From contig HF988719.1 of assembly GCA_000431235.1 (NCBI GenBank), positions 1 to 16,797 of the forward strand: 16,797 nt of DNA. Reading direction: 5' to 3'. The notes beneath the pieces were generated by a model. That model saw nothing but the letters and a program-made list of their open reading frames with translations, searched no databases and was not told the DNA's origin. Position numbers and translations under genes: made by a program. The first letter of the stretch is position 1; each line of letters starts with the position of its first letter. Shown here one piece after another: positions 7,871 through 14,728 of the stretch. The DNA is from Coprobacillus sp. CAG:698 (GTDB lineage Bacteria > Bacillota_I > Bacilli_A > ML615J-28 > CAG-698).

Positions 7871-7897
7871 AAAAACCCTAGGAAATCCTAAGGTTTT
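7871..7897 (-). terminator. Intrinsic terminator of the opp operon
   Basis: On the minus strand AAAACCTTAGG (7897-7887) pairs with CCTAGGGTTTT (7882-7872) over 11 bp with one G-U pair and a 4-nt loop, followed by a T run (TTTTTATT). The stem starts within the oppF stop codon. Confidence 0.88.
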
Positions 7898-8855
7898 ATT
7901 TTGTCCATTCATTTATTAGTTCTTTTGTTCCTAAAACAAAGTGTCCAGGTTTTATTTCTATCCATTCACAAGCGTCATAATTTATATCACCTTTATTGTA
8001 TATTGTGTGATGCTTTTTAAGCTTATAATTTGGATCCGGTTGAGGAATTGCAGTTAGTAATGATTTCGTATAAGGATGTATTGGGTTAGAATATACATCA
8101 TCTGCACTACCTAATTCAACAACATACCCTTGATGCATTACCGCAATTCTATCAGATATATACTTAATTATAGACAAATCATGGGCTATAAATAAATACG
8201 TTAAGTTTCTTTCTTTTTGAAGTTTCTTTAATAAGTTTAGAACTTGTGCTCTAATAGACACGTCCAAAGCAGAAATAGGTTCATCAGCTAACACTAGTTC
8301 TGGTTCTATAACTAAAGCTCTAGCTATACCTATTCTTTGACGTTGTCCACCACTAAATTCATGTGGGTATCTTGATAAATGTTCTGGAAGCAATCCTACT
8401 TCATCAAGTATTTTACATACTTTATTTAATCTATCTGTAGAATCTTCAAATAAATGGAAATTGTATAATCCTTCTGAAATGATATAATCGACATTTGCAC
8501 GTTCATTTAAACAACTTGCTGGATCTTGAAATATCATTTGTATTTTTCGCTTGTTTTCCTTTTTTTCTTGTTTAGTAAGTTTAGTAGAAATTAATTTCCC
8601 ATTAAAAATAATTTCACCATTCGTTATTTTATTAATACCCAAAATAGCTCTACTAATTGTCGTTTTTCCTGAGCCACTTTCACCAACTAACCCAAAAGTT
8701 TCTCCTTTATATATATCAAATGAAACATGATTACATGCTTTTACTACATTTTTCTTTACTTTAAAGTGTACATCAACATTTTTTACACTTAGTAAAACTT
8801 CTTTATTTTCAGGAGTTTTATCAACTACTTCTATATCTTTTTTTTCATCAATCAT
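7896..8855 (-). CDS. oppF: Oligopeptide ABC transporter ATP-binding protein OppF
   Basis: One of two ATPases powering the Opp importer on the cytoplasmic face. Counting from the chosen ATG (319 aa): Walker A GESGSGKT (58-65), Q-loop Gln110, signature FSGGQRQR (167-174), Walker B LVLADEP (187-193), switch His225, then the Opp/Dpp C-terminal extension with HPYTKSLL (260-267). The frame is open further upstream to a GTG at 8903, but ATG-8855 has AGGAGG 8 nt before it and a normal N terminus, so I use it. It overlaps the oppD 3' end by 8 nt. It is closer to OppF/AmiF than to DppF by context, but specificity cannot be read from the ATPase. Confidence 0.95.
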   Translation of the reverse strand: MIDEKKDIEVVDKTPENKEVLLSVKNVDVHFKVKKNVVKACNHVSFDIYKGETFGLVGESGSGKTTISRAILGINKITNGEIIFNGKLISTKLTKQEKKENKRKIQMIFQDPASCLNERANVDYIISEGLYNFHLFEDSTDRLNKVCKILDEVGLLPEHLSRYPHEFSGGQRQRIGIARALVIEPELVLADEPISALDVSIRAQVLNLLKKLQKERNLTYLFIAHDLSIIKYISDRIAVMHQGYVVELGSADDVYSNPIHPYTKSLLTAIPQPDPNYKLKKHHTIYNKGDINYDACEWIEIKPGHFVLGTKELINEWTK

Positions 8856-9954
8856 TTTTCTTTCCTCCTGAATAAATCCTAGCAACACGTTCAGGAATTT
8901 CACTTATAATTTTAGGACGTTCAACCTTTGGTGCGCGTGGATCTAATAACCATGTTTTAGCATAATGTGTCTCGCTTACTTTAAACATAGGAGGTTCTTT
9001 TACAAAATCTATTTTCATAGCATATTTATTTCTTTCTGCAAAAGCATCTCCGCGAATTACATTAAATAAACTTGGTGGTGTACCTGTTATAGAGTATAAA
9101 TCTTCTCCTTTTTCTCCAAGTTGAGGAAGAGACGAAAGAAGAGCCCAAGTATAAGGGTGTTTTGGATCATAGAATATATCTTCACTTGTTCCATATTCCA
9201 CAATTTGTCCCGCATACATAACAGCAACTCTATTAGCAACTTCAGCAACTACTCCTAAGTCGTGAGTAATGAATATAACTGTGAATCCATATTCTTCTTT
9301 TAATTCTTGAATTAAGTCTAATATTTGAGACTGAATAGTAACATCTAGTGCGGTAGTAGGTTCATCACAGATTAAAATATCTGGTGCGCAAGCTAAAGCA
9401 ATTGCAATTACTACTCTTTGTCTCATTCCTCCTGAATATTGGAATGGATAATCATTATATCTTAGCTCAGCATCTTTTATTCCAACTCTTTTTAATAATT
9501 TAATGGCTTCTTCTTTAGCTTGATGCTTATCTAGTCCTCTATGTATTCTAATTACTTCTGATATTTGAGAACCAATTCTACGCAGAGGATTTAATGAAGT
9601 CATAGGGTCTTGGAATATTGTTGAGATACGTTTACCTCTGATTTGTTGCCATTCTTCATTAGTTTTGAATTGTGCTAAATCAACTCCTGAGTATAATATT
9701 TGTCCACCAGCAATTTTACCGTTTTCCTCAAGCATTCCCGTTAAACACTTTGTAAATACAGATTTCCCTGATCCACTTTCACCAACTATGGCAATTGTTT
9801 CACCTTTATATATATCAAGTGATATATTTCTAATTGCTGTAAGTATTTTATTACGAACAGAAAATTGTACTATTAAGTTTTTAACAGAAACAATTACATC
9901 ACCTTTTTTTAAATTGCTATTACTTTGTATTTGTTGTATGTTATTTAATACCAT
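8848..9954 (-). CDS. oppD: Oligopeptide ABC transporter ATP-binding protein OppD
   Basis: Second ATPase of the importer, 368 aa. Seen: Walker A GESGSGKS (58-65), Q-loop Gln115, signature YSGGMRQR (173-180), Walker B ILICDEPT (193-200), His231, and the oligopeptide-transporter C-terminal domain (about 265-345). In many DppD/OppD proteins that domain carries four cysteines for a [4Fe-4S] cluster; here the matching positions read Asp303, Asn309, Asp316 and Thr334, so no cluster can form. As I recall, streptococcal AmiE/OppD proteins look the same. ATG-9954 has AGGTG 5 nt upstream, overlapping the oppC stop; spacing to oppC is 8 nt. Confidence 0.95.
   Translation of the reverse strand: MVLNNIQQIQSNSNLKKGDVIVSVKNLIVQFSVRNKILTAIRNISLDIYKGETIAIVGESGSGKSVFTKCLTGMLEENGKIAGGQILYSGVDLAQFKTNEEWQQIRGKRISTIFQDPMTSLNPLRRIGSQISEVIRIHRGLDKHQAKEEAIKLLKRVGIKDAELRYNDYPFQYSGGMRQRVVIAIALACAPDILICDEPTTALDVTIQSQILDLIQELKEEYGFTVIFITHDLGVVAEVANRVAVMYAGQIVEYGTSEDIFYDPKHPYTWALLSSLPQLGEKGEDLYSITGTPPSLFNVIRGDAFAERNKYAMKIDFVKEPPMFKVSETHYAKTWLLDPRAPKVERPKIISEIPERVARIYSGGKKND
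8864..8869 (-). promoter_or_regulatory. Ribosome-binding site deciding the oppF start
   Basis: AGGAGG, 8 nt before ATG-8855 and lying within the end of oppD. It argues against the longer reading from GTG-8903, which would add 16 residues and a 56-nt overlap with oppD. Confidence 0.85.
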
Positions 9955-9962
9955 ATTATCAC

Positions 9963-10976
9963 CTATCTATGTTTCTTTGGATCTAATGCGTCAGACAATG
10001 AGATTCCCATTAAAAAGAATGTAAATATTATCCACGCTAATATAGCTGCAGGAGCTAACAATTGCCATGGGCATTGTTGGAATCCTTTTGTTCCTTCTTC
10101 TAAAACAGCACCAATTGAAATTGCTGTTGATGGTAAACCTACTCCAAAGTAGCTCATTGTAACTTCGCTTGACACCATTCCAGGGATAATAAGAGATGTT
10201 TCAGTAATTACTACAGCAAGAATATATGGTAACAAATTCTTTACCATCATTCTAAACGGCGGAGTACCTAACGTAATAGAAGCTATATTATAATCTCTAT
10301 TATTGATTATTATTACTTGATTACGTATAAATCGAGCAAGACCAAGCCATCCAAATAGTGATAGTGAAACAATTAATCTAATCTCTGGAGCCGTTGTAGG
10401 CAACGCCTCTCTGAAGATTGTTCCTAATAACATATAGAGAAGTAATCCTGGTATATTGGAAATTAAATTATATATCTCAACAAATAGTGGATCTAACTTT
10501 TTGAAGTATCCCCACGCTAATCCAACTAAAGTTCCGACAATTACAACAATTACAGAACTAATTAAGGCTAAAAATAGCGATTTTCTTGCGCCAATAAACA
10601 CTAAGGAAAACATATCCCTACCTATTACATCTGTACCAAACCAGTATTCAGATGATGGTGCTAAGTTTTTATAAATAGATTCTCTTGAAGTTGATATCAA
10701 TTCTTCATTAACAAACAAAGGAATTATTAATATGCATAGTAAGAATATTACTAATGAAATTAAAGATATAACTGCTCCAGGTTTCTTTATAAATGCTCTA
10801 AATACACTTTTCCAATATGAGTAAGGTTCAGCAGCTAAATGCTCTGATTGTTTTTCATTCAATTCAACAAATGTAAATAATTCGTCTTCATTTATATTTT
10901 CATCAGTATCAATATAGCTTTTATTATCTTCAGGTGGAAGAACATTTGTTATTTTGTAATCATCTATATTTCTCAT
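9963..10976 (-). CDS. oppC: Oligopeptide ABC transporter permease OppC
   Basis: Inner-membrane permease partner of OppB, 337 aa from the chosen start. Seen: a polar N-terminal extension (1-65), a first hydrophobic helix (about 69-89), the OppC_N-type stretch YWFGTDVIGRDMFS (111-124), further helices near 132-158, 168-190, 198-215, 250-270 and 308-328, and the EAA loop IASITLGTPPFRMMVKNLLP (231-250) that docks on the ATPases. The frame extends to a TTG at 11018, but ATG-10976 has AGGAG 7 nt upstream and lies 10 nt after the oppB stop, so the 14 extra residues are rejected. Confidence 0.95.
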   Translation of the reverse strand: MRNIDDYKITNVLPPEDNKSYIDTDENINEDELFTFVELNEKQSEHLAAEPYSYWKSVFRAFIKKPGAVISLISLVIFLLCILIIPLFVNEELISTSRESIYKNLAPSSEYWFGTDVIGRDMFSLVFIGARKSLFLALISSVIVVIVGTLVGLAWGYFKKLDPLFVEIYNLISNIPGLLLYMLLGTIFREALPTTAPEIRLIVSLSLFGWLGLARFIRNQVIIINNRDYNIASITLGTPPFRMMVKNLLPYILAVVITETSLIIPGMVSSEVTMSYFGVGLPSTAISIGAVLEEGTKGFQQCPWQLLAPAAILAWIIFTFFLMGISLSDALDPKKHR

Positions 10977-10983
10977 ATTTATT

Positions 10984-10988
10984 CTCCT
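10984..10988 (-). promoter_or_regulatory. Ribosome-binding site deciding the oppC start
   Basis: AGGAG overlaps the oppB TAG stop and precedes ATG-10976 by 7 nt, favouring this start over TTG-11018, which would overlap oppB by 32 nt. Confidence 0.85.
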
Positions 10989-12117
10989 AGTCGTCTTGTA
11001 ATTTGATTCTTGGGTCAAAGAGTACCGTAATGATATCTCCTAACAAGAAAGCAGCCATACTCATAAGTGCATAAATTACTGTCATTCCTTGAATCATTGA
11101 CATATCTATTTTTGAAATTGCATCAGTTAACATTTTACCGGTTCCATCAATACTCCAAATCTTTTCAACAAAGTATGATCCAACAACTGCAAAAATAAAT
11201 GTTGCTGGGATATTTCTTACTAAAGGAACTATTGCATTTCTTAATACATGCGTATACATTATTCTATTTTCAGAAAGACCTTTTGAACGGGCAAACTTTA
11301 CATAATCTGCGGTTAACTCGTCAACCATAAATCTTCTTAAATAAATTATTACTCCCGGAATAGAAAGGAATACCATACAAAAAATTGGTGGGACTAAAGA
11401 AGCCCAATTGTCAGGATCATATAGATATCCAAAATTTAAGGCTCCAAAAATACCATTTGGATCTGCAAATATTTCATTCATAAATAAATAGAATACTAAT
11501 GATGGTATTGCATAATTTAAAACTATAAACACATTACCAATCTTATCAATTATTCCTCCAGGTTTTTTTGCCATAGCTATACCTAGTGGATAACCGATTA
11601 AGTATGTAAAGAATAATGTCCAAAGAGTCATTTTTAAAGAAATTCCAACTTTTTCTGCAAATAATACTTGAACAAACTCAACTTCTTTTATACTTCTTCC
11701 AAAATACGAAAAACCAGTCCAATATTTTAATACTTCACCTTTATCATTCCATCGATAAGGAACTTCCTTATATATAGGTAATACCCAATAAATATATTGG
11801 AATATGTTTCCAATCAAAGACACTTTATTACCATTTCTATCATATCTACCCACTGAAGCAAGCTGAAACTTACGTAAATTTTCAGCAGCAGTTCTACTTT
11901 TACTAAGTAGTTTATTATAGGTAGATATATCATATAACTTTTCATCAGGTATTAGTCTAATTAGTGCCGTAACAACTGCAATTATTAAAATAGCTGTTAA
12001 AAGCGATCTTAGAACACGTTTTAAAATGTAAAGAAACGTTTGGTTATGTAATGCTTTCCAAATTTTTCCAAAAATTTCTGAACCACTTTTTCGTTTATAA
12101 ATTTGCACATCATTCAT
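10987..12117 (-). CDS. oppB: Oligopeptide ABC transporter permease OppB
   Basis: Membrane permease, 376 aa, longer than the ~305 aa of enterobacterial OppB. Seen: first helix about 31-55; a ~100-residue insert (56-155) between helices 1 and 2, presumably extracellular; helices near 158-182, 193-215, 240-262, 298-318 and 342-366; EAA loop ADYVKFARSKGLSENRIMYT (270-289) followed by HVLRNAIVP (290-298); and the C-terminal FDPRIKL found in the family. The insert resembles the longer OppB/AmiC of Gram-positive bacteria and may contact the substrate-binding lipoprotein (inference). ATG-12117 follows GGAGGG by 6 nt. It lies 145 nt after oppA, the only large gap in the transporter operon. Confidence 0.95.
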   Translation of the reverse strand: MNDVQIYKRKSGSEIFGKIWKALHNQTFLYILKRVLRSLLTAILIIAVVTALIRLIPDEKLYDISTYNKLLSKSRTAAENLRKFQLASVGRYDRNGNKVSLIGNIFQYIYWVLPIYKEVPYRWNDKGEVLKYWTGFSYFGRSIKEVEFVQVLFAEKVGISLKMTLWTLFFTYLIGYPLGIAMAKKPGGIIDKIGNVFIVLNYAIPSLVFYLFMNEIFADPNGIFGALNFGYLYDPDNWASLVPPIFCMVFLSIPGVIIYLRRFMVDELTADYVKFARSKGLSENRIMYTHVLRNAIVPLVRNIPATFIFAVVGSYFVEKIWSIDGTGKMLTDAISKIDMSMIQGMTVIYALMSMAAFLLGDIITVLFDPRIKLQDD

Positions 12118-12149
12118 TTTTATCCCTCCGTATGGTGTTTTTTATTTAC

Positions 12150-12155
12150 ATTATA
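12150..12155 (-). promoter_or_regulatory. Possible secondary -10 element before oppB
   Basis: TATAAT occurs 33 bp before the oppB start, but the region 17 bp upstream reads TTAATT, a poor -35. It could add weak independent transcription of oppBCDF behind the oppA hairpin. This is only suggestive. Confidence 0.3.
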
Positions 12156-12231
12156 CAAACGCTGATTATATTAATTAATATATCATTAAATCTCTAGAAT
12201 GTAAATAAAAATTTTATTATTTAGATAATTA

Positions 12232-12256
12232 AGAGGAGTAAGAAACTTACTCCTCT
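12232..12256 (-). terminator. Strong hairpin between oppA and oppB (attenuator or mRNA-stabilising)
   Basis: AGAGGAGTAAG and CTTACTCCTCT form a perfect 11-bp stem with a 3-nt loop, 6 nt after the oppA stop. On the minus strand it is followed by TTAATTATCT, not a clean T run, so termination is probably partial. Hairpins here commonly let the binding protein be made in excess over the membrane parts. The plus-strand side has a better T run (AATTTTTTATTT), but no plus-strand gene needs it. Confidence 0.75.
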
Positions 12257-12262
12257 AATTTT

Positions 12263-14545
12263 TTATTTGTCTTTTCCTTCATGGTAAGCTTTTGTAATTG
12301 CATTTCTAATTTCTTTTGTAATGATATCAGCTGAAACTACAACATTCTTTAGTTTATCGCTTGTCAAACCATAAGTAGCTCTACCAGCTTGCCATGGAAT
12401 AGTTCTTGATACAGATGCTACATATCCTGATTGAGTTAACCATGGAATAATAATTGCATCTTCATAAATTAAATGATATTCTGCTTCTGCAAATGCATAA
12501 TATCTATCAGCAAGTTTAGATGAATCTGTAATTGCTGCTGCTTTATTATAAAGTTTAGTATAATCACCAAGGATTTTTTCTTCTAATTCTTTTGATTCAG
12601 GAGTTACAAATCCTAATTGATTAACCATATCTCCACCAACAATCATAGTGTGTAAGAATGTTGCTGGGTCAGCATAATCTGGACCCCATCCTGACCACAT
12701 TGAGAAGTCATAGTTGTTAACAATTGAACCCCAACTTGTATCTTGAGTATCATCAGTAGGATAATTACTTTGAATGTCTACAATACCAGTAGCAATTGAC
12801 TCTAAATTGTTAAGCATTTGCAATTGATAGTTTTCAACAGTAAGATTTCTATTACCAATAACATCAACTTTGATTGGGAAATCAGCTTCTGTTAATGCAC
12901 CAGATTCGATTAATTCTTTCTTAGCTTGTTCAAAGAATGTCTTTGCTTTTGTTTCATCATAGATTGGGTCACCTTTTTGGTTGATACCAGTTAATGTAAC
13001 ACCAGTTGTTCCTTGTTTTTTGTTATAAACTAAGTCAACAACGTCAGCATAATCGCTTACTTCTACACCATCATAGTTATGAGTAAATTGAACTAATTCT
13101 CTATTAGTGTATCCTCTCATTAACCATTCATAAGGTTTAGAACTATTATAGTTTTGTAAGAATAATTCAACTTTTAATCCATATAGGAATCCTTTACGGA
13201 AGTTTTTATTAGCTAAAGCTGTTGCTGTTGCTAATTTTTCTCTATCGCTCTTAGCTAATTTATTATCATTATATTCATATGTAGTACGAACAAAGTTAAA
13301 GTAACCAATAAAAGTTGAATCACCAACTGATAAAACTGGATTACATAATTCACTTGCTGGATTTAGAACGTCACCTTTACCATCTTCACCAGCAACATAT
13401 TTGTTATATCCTTCAACGTCATCACCAGATAGGTTTACACTGAATGAATCAATATCACCTTTTTCAAACCATTTACGAGATGTATCTTTAGTATTGTTTG
13501 ATCCATAATAAATCTTAGTTACTTTGTCAACATATACATGTTCAATATCATAATATTTATCATTCTTAGCATAAACTATTTTATTTTCATAAATGTGTTC
13601 AACAACTCTGAAAGCGCCATTTACTAGAATGTAGTTAACAGTTTGTCCAAAATCTGTACCAATTTCATCTAAGTAAGCTTGATCAACTGGTAAGAATGGA
13701 GAATAAGTTAAGCTTGATAAGAAGTAAGGAGTTTTAGTGTATAATGTATATTCAACTTCATATTTAGAAATTGCTTTAACACCAACATTTTCAAACTTAG
13801 CAGCTTCTTTGATTTCATCTGTAATTTCAACAGCTAAAGCTTTTTCATCATCAGCTGTTAATTTCTCACCAGCATTTTTTTTAGCTTCAGCATTTTCTTT
13901 TGCTTGAATAATTGAATTTGCTTCATAATATTCTGCAGATCCATCGATTAAACCCATAACGATACCAACTGTTCCTGATGCGTTAGCTGGATTTAATACA
14001 TATTTAATTCCATCAACGAAGTTTTGAGCAACAACTTCTGAATATTCTGCACCAGTTTTGTTATCAACCCAAGCAACTCCTTCTTTTAATTGGAATGTCC
14101 AAACGTCTTTTTCTCCCTTTGCAGATTGCTTGTAACCTTTAGCAAGAGCACCTTTTAAGTTACCATATTTATCATTTTCTACAAGTCCATCAACCATATT
14201 TGTATAGTGTTCTGAGTTGTATGTCCATGTATTAGTTAAATAGTTTAACTTATAGTTATCAATTTCAGTTACATAAGTAGTTTTATACTCGTTTTTAGTT
14301 TTAATTTTTTTACCACCAACAGTATAATAACCTTCTGAATCAATAGGTCCATTTTCATACTCACCATCTAATGATGTGTAACCTTCTTTTAATGCTGTAT
14401 TTTTTGGTTTACTAGCATCATATTTGAAATCTGTTTTGTTGTTTGGATTTGGTTTATCAGGATTACAACTTCCACAAGCAACAAGTACTAATGCTAATAC
14501 ACATACAGTAATAAAACTGAATAATTTAATTAATACTTTTTTCAT
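12263..14545 (-). CDS. oppA: Oligopeptide-binding lipoprotein OppA (SBP family 5)
   Basis: Surface-anchored substrate-binding protein that delivers peptides to OppBCDF. Seen in 760 residues: signal peptide with lipobox LVAC and lipidated Cys24; a low-complexity linker (25-45); SBP_bac_5 features around VWTFQLKEGVAWV (148-160) and the NFVDGIKYVLNPANAS stretch (175-190); and the late motif GWGPDYADPATFL (619-631). It is longer than typical OppA (~540-660 aa). A charged helical insert at about 208-250 (Ala/Lys/Glu rich) accounts for part of this. ATG-14545 has AAGGAG 10 nt upstream. A consensus-like promoter, a cre-like palindrome upstream and a hairpin downstream suggest control by carbon status and higher expression than the permease genes (inference). 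Relatives include AliA/AmiA/OppA; peptide size preference cannot be judged. Confidence 0.95.
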   Translation of the reverse strand: MKKVLIKLFSFITVCVLALVLVACGSCNPDKPNPNNKTDFKYDASKPKNTALKEGYTSLDGEYENGPIDSEGYYTVGGKKIKTKNEYKTTYVTEIDNYKLNYLTNTWTYNSEHYTNMVDGLVENDKYGNLKGALAKGYKQSAKGEKDVWTFQLKEGVAWVDNKTGAEYSEVVAQNFVDGIKYVLNPANASGTVGIVMGLIDGSAEYYEANSIIQAKENAEAKKNAGEKLTADDEKALAVEITDEIKEAAKFENVGVKAISKYEVEYTLYTKTPYFLSSLTYSPFLPVDQAYLDEIGTDFGQTVNYILVNGAFRVVEHIYENKIVYAKNDKYYDIEHVYVDKVTKIYYGSNNTKDTSRKWFEKGDIDSFSVNLSGDDVEGYNKYVAGEDGKGDVLNPASELCNPVLSVGDSTFIGYFNFVRTTYEYNDNKLAKSDREKLATATALANKNFRKGFLYGLKVELFLQNYNSSKPYEWLMRGYTNRELVQFTHNYDGVEVSDYADVVDLVYNKKQGTTGVTLTGINQKGDPIYDETKAKTFFEQAKKELIESGALTEADFPIKVDVIGNRNLTVENYQLQMLNNLESIATGIVDIQSNYPTDDTQDTSWGSIVNNYDFSMWSGWGPDYADPATFLHTMIVGGDMVNQLGFVTPESKELEEKILGDYTKLYNKAAAITDSSKLADRYYAFAEAEYHLIYEDAIIIPWLTQSGYVASVSRTIPWQAGRATYGLTSDKLKNVVVSADIITKEIRNAITKAYHEGKDK

Positions 14546-14576
14546 CTATTTAATCTCCTTTCAAAAGATTAGTTTT

Positions 14577-14606
14577 ATTTTACTATATATTTATATGTTT
14601 TGTCAA
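14577..14606 (-). promoter_or_regulatory. Sigma-A promoter of oppA-oppBCDF
   Basis: -35 TTGACA (14606-14601) is perfect; -10 TAAAAT (14582-14577) matches 5 of 6; the spacer is 18 bp. Transcription would begin near 14570, about 25 nt before the ATG. Confidence 0.8.
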
Positions 14607-14614
14607 CTAAAAGT

Positions 14615-14650
14615 TGCATATTTTTTAAATGTAAACGCTTTAAAAATGCA
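14615..14650. promoter_or_regulatory. cre-like operator within a longer inverted repeat upstream of the opp promoter
   Basis: The plus strand at 14630-14643 reads TGTAAACGCTTTAA, matching 13 of 14 positions of the Bacillota catabolite-response consensus TGWAARCGYTWNCW. It is flanked by larger inverted arms, TGCATATTTTTTAAA (14615-14629) and TTTAAAAATGCA (14639-14650). The site is centred about 66 bp upstream of the predicted start of transcription, where CcpA-type binding often activates rather than represses. Binding by CcpA is inferred. Confidence 0.6.
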
Positions 14651-14687
14651 TTTTACTGCAATTTTCGCTTTTTTATGATTTTTACGT

Positions 14688-14718
14688 AAAAATATGTGAG
14701 GGTTTAAAACCTCACATA
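14688..14718 (-). terminator. Intrinsic terminator of the Ig/OB lipoprotein gene
   Basis: On the minus strand TATGTGAGG (14718-14710) pairs with CCTCACATA (14701-14693) over 9 bp with an 8-nt loop, followed by TTTTT (14692-14688). It lies 10 nt after the stop codon and separates this gene from opp. Confidence 0.87.
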
Positions 14719-14728
14719 TATTATTAAC

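Noticed and set aside
8856..8903. Longer OppF from GTG-8903
   Set aside because: ATG-8855 has AGGAGG 8 nt upstream and gives a normal N terminus.
9665..10024. Plus-strand open frame of 119 codons over oppD/oppC
   Set aside because: Antisense shadow of the ATPase and permease genes; no ribosome-binding site.
10977..11018. Longer OppC from TTG-11018
   Set aside because: No ribosome-binding site there; ATG-10976 has AGGAG at good spacing just after the oppB stop.
12147..12162. AAACGCT near the oppB -10 considered as a cre site
   Set aside because: Only the core agrees; four mismatches against the consensus over 14 positions.
14424..14678. Plus-strand open frame over the oppA signal peptide and promoter
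   Set aside because: It spans a well-supported opposite promoter, RBS and signal peptide; no supporting signals of its own.
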